Below, in pieces: positions 7,757 through 15,122 of a stretch of DNA of 64,000 bases; position 1 is the first letter of the stretch; every line of letters begins with the position of its first letter. The stretch is from Chryseobacterium elymi (GTDB taxonomy: Bacteria > Bacteroidota > Bacteroidia > Flavobacteriales > Weeksellaceae): NCBI RefSeq assembly GCF_003385495.1, contig NZ_QNUH01000007.1, forward strand, positions 62,001 to 126,000, given 5' to 3'. The notes under the pieces were generated by a model, which saw only the letters and a list, made by a program, of their open reading frames with translations, searched no databases and was not told where the DNA came from. A program made the position numbers and the translations under genes.

Positions 7757-8557
7757 TTATTTCCCTTTATAATCAGGTTTTCTTTTCTGTAAAAAGGCAT
7801 TTACACCTTCGATGAAGTCTTCTGTTTCTGCAGCTTCCTGTTGTAGATCACCTTCCAGTTCCAATTGCTCTTTTAATGTGTTGGTATAAGACTGAGCAAA
7901 GGCTTTCTTGGTTAATTTAAGAGCCGCAGTCGGCATATTTGACATTTTCTCAAGAATCTCCATAGATTTAGGAGTGAATTCTTCCTCAGTGAACACTTCG
8001 GCCACTAAACCGTAAGACTTAGATTCTTCCGCTGAAAGTCTTTTCCCTGTAAATGCTAAATAATTAGCCAATTGTCTTCCTAATAATTTGGGAAGGAAGT
8101 AAGTTCCACCTGTATCAGGAATTAGTCCGATATTGGAGAAAGCCTGAGAAAAATAAGATTTCTCTACTGCTAAAACAAAATCACAGATTAATGCCAACAT
8201 CGCACCTGCACCTACAGCAGGACCATTTACCAATGCCACAACAGGTTTTTTACAGCGCGTAATCTCTGTAACCAGAGGATTGTAGTAATCCACTACAATT
8301 TTTCTGATGATATCGTTATCATGGTGTTCGTTACCCTGTACGAAAGCATCATCCAGATTCTGACCGGAGCAGAAAGCTCTTCCTCTTCCCGAAATCGCCA
8401 CACATCTTACGGTAGGGTCTTCACTACATTCTTTAACAAAATCTTTCAGATCTGATAAAGATGGTTTTGTAAGTGCATTCATTGTTTCCGGCTGATTGAG
8501 GTAAGCAATTTTCAGTTTTCCTTCAAAATGCGTTTCAATATCAAGTTGTGTATACAT
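7757..8557 (-). CDS. paaG: PaaG, ring-1,2-epoxyphenylacetyl-CoA isomerase
   Basis: This 266-residue crotonase-fold enzyme converts ring-1,2-epoxyphenylacetyl-CoA to oxepin-CoA and also shifts double bonds later in the pathway. The oxyanion motifs are in AFCSGQNLDD and NGPAVGAGAML, and the catalytic Asp148 is in IGLIPDTGGTYFLP, which is the PaaG pattern; hydratases such as PaaF keep glutamates here. It is the only crotonase-family gene in the window, so a PaaF hydratase must be encoded elsewhere or replaced. Confidence 0.9.
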   Translation of the reverse strand: MYTQLDIETHFEGKLKIAYLNQPETMNALTKPSLSDLKDFVKECSEDPTVRCVAISGRGRAFCSGQNLDDAFVQGNEHHDNDIIRKIVVDYYNPLVTEITRCKKPVVALVNGPAVGAGAMLALICDFVLAVEKSYFSQAFSNIGLIPDTGGTYFLPKLLGRQLANYLAFTGKRLSAEESKSYGLVAEVFTEEEFTPKSMEILEKMSNMPTAALKLTKKAFAQSYTNTLKEQLELEGDLQQEAAETEDFIEGVNAFLQKRKPDYKGK

Positions 8558-8648
8558 GGTTTAAAATTTAAAATTAAATGGTTAAAGAATTGAAAATTTA
8601 CACTCCTCTAATTTAACAATATAAAATTATGTGGCAATCCTTCTCATA

Positions 8649-8738
8649 TAACATTCTAACAGTTTTACAATGTAATAATCAATAGTTCTGCATAACATCA
8701 ATAATCTAACAGTGTATCAATCTAACAGTGTAACAATT
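8649..8738. repeat. Two octamer arrays in the paaD-paaG gap
   Basis: Block one (8649-8685) reads TAACATTC, TAACAGTT, TTACAATG, TAATAATC; block two (8707-8738) reads TAACAGTG, TATCAATC, TAACAGTG, TAACAATT. Both blocks have the same orientation, so unlike the other arrays this one does not form an obvious long hairpin. The gap (8558-8763) holds no gene. Confidence 0.7.
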
Positions 8739-8763
8739 ATTCCGGCATACATTGGCACATTAA

Positions 8764-9228
8764 TTAGTGGCATTTAAAATAATCAAACGGCTCCAGACAG
8801 TCTAAGCATTGATAAGAAGCTTTACACAAGGTAGACCCAAATCTGCTGATCTGTTTTGAATTCATAGAACCACAGCGCGGACATTTTTTCGGTTTTCCGA
8901 TGTGATGTTCGTCTGCTCCTTTTTCAGGAGGTGTGATTCCGTAAATACGAAGTTTTTCTCTTGCTTCATCTGTCAACCAGTCCGTTGTCCATATCGGGAA
9001 CATTTTGGTTACCACTTTCGCATCCCAGCCGTTTTCCTTCATGATCTTCATGATATCTTCCTCAATGGTGAACATGGCGGGACAGGCAGAATAAGTAGGC
9101 GTAATGGTTACTTCGCAGGTATTTTCCCCGGTAACTTTTGCCTCTCTTACAATACCTAATTCCACAACATTGATCACCGGAATTTCCGGATCGGGAACCA
9201 TTTCTAATATTTCTAAAGGATTTTTCAT
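8764..9228 (-). CDS. paaD: PaaD, epoxidase maturation/accessory subunit
   Basis: The N-terminal MIP18/DUF59 domain (NPLEILEMVPDPEIPVINV, TITPTYSACPAM) is followed by a C-terminal zinc-ribbon-like segment with CPRCGS and CLDCLEPFDYFKCH. This combination defines PaaD, needed for the phenylacetyl-CoA epoxidase and thought to help assemble its iron centres. The start MKNPLEIL at 9226-9228 gives 154 residues and a conserved N-terminus; an ATG eight codons upstream lies inside the octamer repeat and is less likely. Confidence 0.93.
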   Translation of the reverse strand: MKNPLEILEMVPDPEIPVINVVELGIVREAKVTGENTCEVTITPTYSACPAMFTIEEDIMKIMKENGWDAKVVTKMFPIWTTDWLTDEAREKLRIYGITPPEKGADEHHIGKPKKCPRCGSMNSKQISRFGSTLCKASYQCLDCLEPFDYFKCH

Positions 9229-9238
9229 TTTTAAAATG

Positions 9239-9306
9239 TACCAATTTATCAATCTAACAGTCTAGCAACTAATTGTTACATTGCTAAACTGCTACATTGT
9301 TACATT
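9239..9306. repeat. Octamer-array inverted repeat, paaC-paaD gap
   Basis: TACCAATT, TATCAATC, TAACAGTC and TAGCAACT (9239-9270) face TTGTTACA, TTGCTAAA, CTGCTACA and TTGTTACA (9273-9304). The left and right halves are oppositely oriented copies of the same 8-bp unit and would fold back on each other. It occupies almost the whole gap. Confidence 0.75.
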
Positions 9307-9311
9307 TAGAA

Positions 9312-10061
9312 TTACCACGTACATCCCGGATACGCTCTCTGCATATACTGAAGTTCGCAAAGAATAAATCCGAAATATTCTGTATGGTATCCTGTTCTGG
9401 ATTTAGGCTGCATGAATGGATTTGCCGGGTATTCCAATCCATATTCTGCAAAATCTTTTTGTGTGATGGCTAAGAATTCTTTGTACAATTCGTCTCCGTC
9501 CGGGGCGATATTTAAAGCAATTAAATCATCCTCCCCTTCAACTTTCGCAAATAATCCTTTTGAATATTCCCAAATATTATCAAGAGATTTTACTAACCGT
9601 TCACGGCTTTCTTCTGTTCCCTGAGCGAAAATTTTCATCCAGGAAGAAGCGTGTGTATAATGGTATCTCACTTCTTTTAAAGATTTCTGGGCGAGTGCAG
9701 AAAGTTCTTCATCTGCGGAATTTGACAATGCTTCATACATCAGTTTCTGATATATGGAGAATACATATACTTTAAGAATAGTCTGTGCGTAATCTTCGTT
9801 CGGAAGCTCAACCCAATGGGCGTTCACATATTCATGCTCGTATCTTAAGAAGGCTAAATCATCTTCACTTTTACCGTTATCAATAACTCTTGATGCATAC
9901 ACATAAAAGTTATTGGCCTGGCCAAGTTCGTCTAATGCAATGTTTGTCAATGCAATATCTTCCTCTAAATAAGGCCCTTCCCCACACCATGCAGACAGTC
10001 TTTGCCCCATGATGAAGCTGTCATCAGCAAACTTTAATAAATAATTATATAGTGGATTCAT
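9312..10061 (-). CDS. paaC: PaaC, structural subunit of phenylacetyl-CoA 1,2-epoxidase
   Basis: This 249-residue ferritin-like protein is the PaaC family: LLKFADDSFIMGQRLSAWCGEGPYLEEDIAL is split by helices and followed by LDELGQANNFYVYA, EVRYHYTHASSWM and a C-terminal LCELQYMQRAYPG. In known complexes PaaC pairs with PaaA but has lost a working di-iron site and acts as a structural partner. The gene lies between paaB and paaD as in other paaABCDE sets. Confidence 0.94.
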   Translation of the reverse strand: MNPLYNYLLKFADDSFIMGQRLSAWCGEGPYLEEDIALTNIALDELGQANNFYVYASRVIDNGKSEDDLAFLRYEHEYVNAHWVELPNEDYAQTILKVYVFSIYQKLMYEALSNSADEELSALAQKSLKEVRYHYTHASSWMKIFAQGTEESRERLVKSLDNIWEYSKGLFAKVEGEDDLIALNIAPDGDELYKEFLAITQKDFAEYGLEYPANPFMQPKSRTGYHTEYFGFILCELQYMQRAYPGCTW

Positions 10062-10076
10062 TGTTTTATTTTTTTT

Positions 10077-10130
10077 GTAAAACGTAAAATGTCGGTTGTA
10101 CTTTGTACTTTTTACAGCCTACCTTTTACA
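10077..10130. repeat. Heptamer-type inverted repeat, paaB-paaC gap
   Basis: GTAAAAC and GTAAAAT units (from 10077) face TGTACTT, TGTACTT and TTTACAG units further right. It is the same GTAMAAT flavour as the paaG-paaH array but more decayed, with only partial pairing. Confidence 0.55.
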
Positions 10131-10135
10131 GAAAA

Positions 10136-10417
10136 TTACATGTTTTTTACATCATTAGGAATATTGTAGAATGTCGGGTGACGGTAAAGTTTGTCATCTG
10201 CCGGATCAAAGAAAGCTTCCTTGTCTACTCCTTCTGAAGTCACAATATATTTACTTGGAACTACCCATACAGAGGTCCCTTCTTTTCTTCTTGTGTAAAC
10301 GTCTCTTGCGTTCTGCAAAGCCATTTCTGCTGTTGGTGCCTGCACTATTCCTACGTGTTTGTGAGATAATCCCGGTTTAGTCTGAATAAACACTTCCCAC
10401 ATATCTAAATTTGCCAT
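10136..10417 (-). CDS. paaB: PaaB, epoxidase bridging subunit
   Basis: This 93-residue protein is full-length PaaB, starting MANLDMWEVFIQTKPGLSH with downstream motifs HVGIVQAPTAEMALQNARDVYTRR split over the first half and a final LYRHPTFYNIPNDV. PaaB bridges PaaAC heterodimers in the multicomponent monooxygenase and has no catalytic residues of its own. It lies between paaA and paaC, separated from each by repeat-filled gaps of about 75-105 bp. Confidence 0.95.
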   Translation of the reverse strand: MANLDMWEVFIQTKPGLSHKHVGIVQAPTAEMALQNARDVYTRRKEGTSVWVVPSKYIVTSEGVDKEAFFDPADDKLYRHPTFYNIPNDVKNM

Positions 10418-10431
10418 AATTAAAATTAATT

Positions 10432-10529
10432 TAACAATGTATCAATGTACCAGTTTACCAATGAGATTCTTCGCTTTACTGAGAATGACAATGATTGTTA
10501 CATTTTTACATTGGTATATTGTTACATTG
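10432..10529. repeat. Composite nested inverted repeat, paaA-paaB gap
   Basis: Outer octamer arms are TAACAATG, TATCAATG, TACCAGTT, TACCAATG (10432-10463) and ATTGTTAC, ATTTTTAC, ATTGGTAT, ATTGTTAC (10494-10525). In the loop lies a second palindrome (10464-10490) with ATTCT / AGAAT arms, resembling the GATTCTTC...AGAATGACA repeats common in bacterial genomes. The paaA stop codon (10522-10524) is supplied by one TAACAATA unit. Confidence 0.75.
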
Positions 10530-11460
10530 AAATTTTTCCCTGTTTTTCTGCAAAAGCAATCGCTGCTTCTTTCACCCAAAGGTTTTCCTGCTGTGCTTTT
10601 ACTTTGGTCTGTAATCTTTTCTTGTTACAAGGACCGTTTCCTTTTAGGATTTCCATGAATTCATCCCAAGGAAGTTCTCCGAAGTCGTAATGCTGTCTTT
10701 CCTCATTCCACTTCAGATCTTTATCCGGAATGGTTAATCCTAAAAATTCAGCCTGAGAAACGGTAACGTCGATAAATCTCTGACGAAGGCTGTCGTTACT
10801 TTCTCTTTTTACTCTGTAATTCATTGAGATTTTAGAGTTGGGCGAGCTGTCGTCATTTGGACCGAACATCATTAGAGCCGGCCACCAGAAACGGTTTAGC
10901 GAAGCCTGAGCCATTTCTTTCTGCTGTTTTGTACCACGGCAAAGCGCCATCAGAATTTCGTAGCCCTGTCTTTGGTGGAAAGATTCTTCTTTACAGATTT
11001 TCACCATCGCTCTTGAATAAGGCCCATAAGAATTACCCATCAACATTACCTGATTCATGATTGCAGCACCATCAACCAACCAACCGATCGCGCCAATATC
11101 TGCCCAGCTTAATGTCGGATAGTTGAAAATACTTGAGTATTTCGCTTTACCTTCCAACATATCTTCGTAAGTGGCATCTCTGTCCGCTCTTATGGTTCCG
11201 TTTCCTAAAGTTTCAGTTGCAGAATAAAGATATAAACCGTGGCCTGCCTCATCCTGAACTTTTGCTAAAAGAGCCATTTTTCTTCTCAGTGAAGGTGCTC
11301 TTGAAATCCAGTTGGCTTCCGGCAACATTCCGACAATCTCAGAATGGGCATGCTGTGAAATCTGGCGAACCAATAGTTTTCTGTAATCATCGGGCATTAC
11401 ATCTTTTGGTTCTACTTTATTCTCGTCGTGAACGTATTGAACAAATTTTTCTAAATCCAT
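10522..11460 (-). CDS. paaA: PaaA, catalytic subunit of phenylacetyl-CoA 1,2-epoxidase
   Basis: PaaA holds the di-iron centre that epoxidises the ring of phenylacetyl-CoA. The 312-residue protein shows the family pattern: [38 protein letters not shown] (an iron-ligand EXXH type site), [14 protein letters not shown] (second EXXH) and [15 protein letters not shown]. All ligand-bearing helices are intact. The C-terminus ends in KISM, its last codons and stop falling within the octamer repeat downstream, which suggests the repeat trimmed or replaced the original end. Confidence 0.96.
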   Translation of the reverse strand: MDLEKFVQYVHDENKVEPKDVMPDDYRKLLVRQISQHAHSEIVGMLPEANWISRAPSLRRKMALLAKVQDEAGHGLYLYSATETLGNGTIRADRDATYEDMLEGKAKYSSIFNYPTLSWADIGAIGWLVDGAAIMNQVMLMGNSYGPYSRAMVKICKEESFHQRQGYEILMALCRGTKQQKEMAQASLNRFWWPALMMFGPNDDSSPNSKISMNYRVKRESNDSLRQRFIDVTVSQAEFLGLTIPDKDLKWNEERQHYDFGELPWDEFMEILKGNGPCNKKRLQTKVKAQQENLWVKEAAIAFAEKQGKISM

Positions 11461-11473
11461 TTCTTTTGTTTTT

Positions 11474-11532
11474 GTAAAATGTAAAAAGTATTAATGTATT
11501 CATGAATACATCTTACATTAAGTCATTAATAC
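11474..11532. repeat. Nested inverted repeats, paaE-paaA gap
   Basis: A perfect 18-bp palindrome (ATGTATTCATGAATACAT, 11494-11511) is nested inside arms GTATTAATG (11488-11496) and CATTAATAC (11524-11532). GTAAAAT and GTAAAAA heptamers precede it. It fills the gap between the paaE stop codon and the paaA start codon. Confidence 0.65.
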
Positions 11533-11535
11533 AAT

Positions 11536-12621
11536 TTAAACGTCATAATTAAGCATCACCACATTCGTAGTCGGGTGACATTGACATGTCAGAACGTAGC
11601 CTCTGGCTACTTCGTCTTCGGTAAGCGCGAAATTTTTCTCCATGAAAACTTCTCCTTCCAGAACCTGCGCTTTACACGTACAACAAACTCCTCCCTTGCA
11701 AGCAAAAGGTACAGGAAGATTGTCTTTTAATGCTTTATCTAAGATACTCTCTTTTTTAGAATTAAGGTGGAACGAATATTCATCATCATCAATGATCACC
11801 GTCACCATACTTTCTATATTAGCAATAGCCTTAAATTCATCGCTCATCTCCTCAGAATTTTCATCATCAGGAGCAGTGAAATATTCAAATAAAACCTGAA
11901 TGGCAGGTACTTTTTTATCTTTCTTTAAATAATCGGAAATCCCTTTAATCATTTCTGCAGGACCACAGATAAAATAAGTGGCTTCTTTTACATCAATATC
12001 TGTATATCTTTCAAATAACTGCTCCAATTTTTCGGCAGAAATTCTTCCTTCAAATACTGGATCTTCATGCTTTTCGCGGCTTACCAAGTAAATAACTTTC
12101 AGTCTTCCGTTGAAATGTTCCACCAATTTATCGATCTCACCTTTTTTCATCACATGATTCATGCTCCTGTTGCTGTAGAAAAGATAAGCGCAGCTGTTCG
12201 GCTCCTGATAAAGACTTTCCTTAATGTTTGATAAAACAGGGCTGATACCGCTTCCTGCCGCTAGACCTACGTAGGTTTTCACATTGGTAGGGTGATAAGA
12301 AGTATTGAAACCACCCATCGGAGGCATTACTTCCAGCAGCTCATCCATATGAAGATGCTCATTGAAATATCCTGAAACCTTTCCGCCTTCCAAAAGCTTC
12401 ACCAGCACTTCCAGTGTATTGCTTTTTTCGCTCGGAGCGTTGCAGATAGAATAAGAACGTCTTTCTTCATTCCCATTGATCATCATACGGAAATTAAGAT
12501 ACTGCCCCTGCTTGAACCTGAATTTATCCTTCAGCTCCTCAGGAACTTCCACTGCTACGTTTACCGCATCAGGAGTATCTTTCTGAACCTTTACCGTTTT
12601 AAGTTTATAAAATGAATTCAT
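11536..12621 (-). CDS. paaE: PaaE, reductase subunit of phenylacetyl-CoA 1,2-epoxidase
   Basis: This 361-residue flavo-iron-sulfur reductase feeds electrons from NADPH to PaaA. The FAD-binding motif RRSYSICNAPSE is at about residues 54-65, the nucleotide-binding region includes GLAAGSGISPVLS and FICGPAEMI, and the C-terminal plant-type [2Fe-2S] ferredoxin domain has PFACKGGVCCTCKAQV with the last Cys in LTCQCHP. All cofactor motifs are intact. Its start overlaps the paaK stop by one base (TAATG), so the two are translationally coupled. Confidence 0.96.
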   Translation of the reverse strand: MNSFYKLKTVKVQKDTPDAVNVAVEVPEELKDKFRFKQGQYLNFRMMINGNEERRSYSICNAPSEKSNTLEVLVKLLEGGKVSGYFNEHLHMDELLEVMPPMGGFNTSYHPTNVKTYVGLAAGSGISPVLSNIKESLYQEPNSCAYLFYSNRSMNHVMKKGEIDKLVEHFNGRLKVIYLVSREKHEDPVFEGRISAEKLEQLFERYTDIDVKEATYFICGPAEMIKGISDYLKKDKKVPAIQVLFEYFTAPDDENSEEMSDEFKAIANIESMVTVIIDDDEYSFHLNSKKESILDKALKDNLPVPFACKGGVCCTCKAQVLEGEVFMEKNFALTEDEVARGYVLTCQCHPTTNVVMLNYDV

Positions 12622-13937
12622 TATTTTTTAAGTATTCTATTAATTTTTCCGCCTTCGCATTTCGGCAGGCTGTCCTGGGCATGAATTTTTACTTTTGTAG
12701 TAATTCCTACCCTCTTTTTTATTTCGTTTTCTATATTTTTTCCAAAGCTGCCGACAAAATTAAAATAATCATCGGTATGAGCATCTATTTTTTGAAGTTT
12801 CACCAGCTCATCATCAATTTCTACATCAATATCCAATGCTACACACATCTGCTCTTTTTCAACCGGGGTAAGATAATAGTTCGGAACCACTCCTTTTACG
12901 TGTGAAAATGCTTCTTCAATCTGGCTTGGATAAACATTGACCCCTCTTACGATCAGCATATCGTCTGCTCTTCCTTTGATGGGTCTCATTTTCACCATGG
13001 TTCTTTTGGCGTTTTCATCATAGTAAAGGCTGGTGATATCATTGGTCCAATACCGTAAAAGCGGCATGGCCTTTTTCGTTAAAGTAGTAATCACCAAAAC
13101 TCCTTCTTCTCCGAACGGAACCGGCTGTTTCGTCAGCGGATCTAAAATTTCGGGATAAAAATGATCTTCCCAGATGTAAGATCCTCCTTTTTCTTCAAAA
13201 TCCTCCATGGATACTCCGGGGCCGATGATCTCGCTTAATCCGTAGATATTAGTCGCATGAAGTCCCAATCTTTCCTCAATATGGCTTCTGATAATTTCCG
13301 TCCATGGCTCAGAGCCTAAAACAGCATATTTCAGACTGATCTGATCTCCAGCAATCCCTCTGTTGGCAAATTCATCAGCAATCGTTAATGCATAAGAAGG
13401 CGAACAGCAGATCACTTCAGGTTTGAAATCCAAAATCAGATCTACCTGTCTGGCCGTCATTCCTCCTGAAATCGGAAGAACACTCATTCCTAATTTTTCT
13501 GCTCCGTAATGAAGTCCCAGTCCTCCGGTAAAAATCCCGTATCCATAAGCATTATGCAACTGCATTCCCGGTCTTGCTCCTGCTGCATATAATGATCTGG
13601 CAACTACTTCACTGAAAAGATCAACATCTTCTTTTGTGTAGCCCACTACTGTAGGTTTTCCTGTAGTTCCGCTGGAACAGTGAATTCTCTGCAGCTCATT
13701 TTTCGGAACGGTAAAAAGTCCAAACGGATAATTATCCCTCAAGTCCTGTTTGTAGGTAATCGGAAGTTTCGTGATATCTTCAATCGACCTTATATCCTGT
13801 GGAGCTATTCCTGATTCATTAAATTTCCCTCTATAAAATTCTGATCTCTCTCCAAGGTAGCCAACCAATTCCGTCAACCGGTCAGACTGAAGCCGTCTCA
13901 ACTGGTCTAGCTTTACATATTCAACTGAAAAATCCAT
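12621..13937 (-). CDS. paaK: PaaK, phenylacetate-CoA ligase
   Basis: This 438-residue ANL-family ligase activates phenylacetate with ATP and CoA, the entry step of the pathway. The P-loop-like motif HCSSGTTGKPTVVGY is at about residue 85-100, followed by the PaaK signatures YGYGIFTGGLGLHYGAEKLG, NIYGLSEIIGPGVS and the C-terminal GRADDMLIVRGVNVYPSQIE; the final GKINRILKK carries the catalytic Lys region. It is the first gene of the cluster after the promoter and operator at 13948-13996. Confidence 0.96.
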   Translation of the reverse strand: MDFSVEYVKLDQLRRLQSDRLTELVGYLGERSEFYRGKFNESGIAPQDIRSIEDITKLPITYKQDLRDNYPFGLFTVPKNELQRIHCSSGTTGKPTVVGYTKEDVDLFSEVVARSLYAAGARPGMQLHNAYGYGIFTGGLGLHYGAEKLGMSVLPISGGMTARQVDLILDFKPEVICCSPSYALTIADEFANRGIAGDQISLKYAVLGSEPWTEIIRSHIEERLGLHATNIYGLSEIIGPGVSMEDFEEKGGSYIWEDHFYPEILDPLTKQPVPFGEEGVLVITTLTKKAMPLLRYWTNDITSLYYDENAKRTMVKMRPIKGRADDMLIVRGVNVYPSQIEEAFSHVKGVVPNYYLTPVEKEQMCVALDIDVEIDDELVKLQKIDAHTDDYFNFVGSFGKNIENEIKKRVGITTKVKIHAQDSLPKCEGGKINRILKK

Positions 13938-13947
13938 ATCCTACTAA

Positions 13948-13961
13948 CTAACATTTGTTAG
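13948..13961 (-). promoter_or_regulatory. Candidate TetR/PaaR operator
   Basis: A 14-bp palindrome with arms CTAACA and TGTTAG around TT lies 10 bp upstream of the paaK start codon and 3 bp downstream of the likely -7 box. It fits the pattern CNAAC-N4-GTTNG, close to the site I recall for the TetR-type PaaR of Thermus (CNAACGNNCGTTNG). Binding here would block transcription. Confidence 0.6.
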
Positions 13962-13964
13962 GCG

Positions 13965-13996
13965 TAAATTTAAAAAGAATTTCTATCCTGACCAAA
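13965..13996 (-). promoter_or_regulatory. Likely promoter of the paa operon
   Basis: Read on the minus strand, TTTG (13996-13993) is followed by 20 nt and then TAAATTTA (13972-13965), one base away from the Bacteroidota -7 consensus TANNTTTG. It lies just upstream of paaK and next to the palindrome at 13948-13961. Confidence 0.55.
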
Positions 13997-14133
13997 TTTT
14001 TATGATTTTTGTCACTTTCTGAATGATTCTAAATAATAAGTTGACTATAGAAAATATTAAGCATATAAGAAGCTTCTCAACAATAAGACTTTAGTTTTAA
14101 TTTAATCTTTTGCAACTTTTTATAGAGGAAAAC

Positions 14134-14709
14134 TTATTCATGGTTACCTAATAACCCATACAAAAGTTTAGCCCGGATTTCATCGGTAATTTCAGAAGTA
14201 GATTCTGTGTTCCTTTTAAACCAGAAATAGGAATTATTGAGCGTGTGCAGAATGAATCTCGTCGTAAAGGTCGGTGATTTCAGCTCCCAGTTTTCTGCTT
14301 TATAGATCTCAGAGATTAACTGTTCTACCTCATCCTGATAGTTCTTTCTCAGTTCTATGAATTCAGGGAGCCTTTCTTCAAGATGTCTCCATTCGTTGGA
14401 ATAGATATGTGTGACATCACGGTTTTGCAAAACAACAGAGAGATGTTTATCCAGAAATAAGTTAAGCTTATCTTTTGGAGCGATGTCGGTACTTTTTACT
14501 TCCTGCAGCTCATCAAAAAATTCCTGTGCTATCCCGAAACATATCCATTCCAGAATCTCTTCTTTTGAACGAATATGAGCATAGAGTGACGCAGCTTTGA
14601 TATTAAGCTTTGTGGCAAGATCTCTCACAGAGCTGCCCATATACCCTTTCTCTTTGAAAAGCTCCACTGCTACGTCTAAAATTTTCCTTTGTTTTTCTTT
14701 AAGCTCCAT
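14134..14709 (-). CDS. TetR/AcrR-family regulator, probable phenylacetate repressor
   Basis: This 191-residue protein has an N-terminal TetR helix-turn-helix (ILDVAVELFKEKGYMGSSVR followed by DLATKLNIKAASLYAHIRSK) and a variable helical ligand-binding domain. It lies 196 bp upstream of paaK on the same strand, and the space between carries a palindrome suitable for a TetR dimer. By analogy with PaaR proteins it probably represses the cluster and is released by phenylacetyl-CoA. The ligand is an inference from context. No copy of the palindrome was seen in front of its own gene. Confidence 0.8.
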   Translation of the reverse strand: MELKEKQRKILDVAVELFKEKGYMGSSVRDLATKLNIKAASLYAHIRSKEEILEWICFGIAQEFFDELQEVKSTDIAPKDKLNLFLDKHLSVVLQNRDVTHIYSNEWRHLEERLPEFIELRKNYQDEVEQLISEIYKAENWELKSPTFTTRFILHTLNNSYFWFKRNTESTSEITDEIRAKLLYGLLGNHE

Positions 14710-14902
14710 CTGGTAAAATGCAAAAGTAATTATTTTGAGGTTAATATGTTAATTTAAAGCTATCATTTTAAAACACAGAAGCGGGGAATTCCGGTAAATT
14801 AATACAAAGAAGCTGTTATATACTAAAATTCGCTTTCTTTTAATTTTAAATATTTCTTTAATGTGACGGTTATTCCATTATTTTAAAGCTTAAATAAAAG
14901 AA

Positions 14903-14959
14903 TCGGAAATTTTGTCAAGTTAATTTAACGTTAAAAATAGATAATTCGGAAATTTTGTC
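14903..14959. repeat. 14-bp direct repeat upstream of clpB
   Basis: TCGGAAATTTTGTC occurs at 14903-14916 and again at 14946-14959, 43 bp apart (about four helical turns). Both copies lie upstream of the likely clpB promoter and could bind a stress regulator; no known heat-shock operator such as CIRCE is present. Confidence 0.55.
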
Positions 14960-14966
14960 CATATTT

Positions 14967-14996
14967 TTTGTAAATTTAATAATTGAATAGTTTTTG
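14967..14996 (+). promoter_or_regulatory. Possible clpB promoter
   Basis: TTTG (14967-14970), a 17-nt spacer and TAGTTTTT followed by G (from 14988) resemble the Bacteroidota promoter TTTG-N17-23-TANNTTTG with one mismatch. It would leave a leader of about 120 nt before the ATG at 15123. Confidence 0.35.
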
Positions 14997-15122
14997 AGGT
15001 AAACTGATCGATTAAATGATTAAATAACTTGATGGCATTAAGAAACCGGGCCTGAAAATTTGGTTTCTTGGTGTCTTTTTAAAACTGAACCAAAACAAAT
15101 TATTACCAAAAACATAAAAAAT

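Larger units (their letters stand above)
14710..15122. other. 413-bp gap between tetR and clpB
   Basis: No gene is seen. The AT-rich region must hold the promoters of both divergent genes. It contains a 14-bp direct repeat (14903-14916 and 14946-14959, period 43 bp) and a probable clpB promoter at 14967-14996. Confidence 0.6.

Noticed and set aside
10437..10690. Two short plus-strand frames across the paaA-paaB gap
   Set aside because: They run through the octamer repeats and into antisense of paaA; no coding features.
15060..15122. Extended N-terminus of ClpB from the ATG at 15060
   Set aside because: The added 21 residues are unlike any ClpB N-terminus and the family start MNLNQYT follows at 15123.
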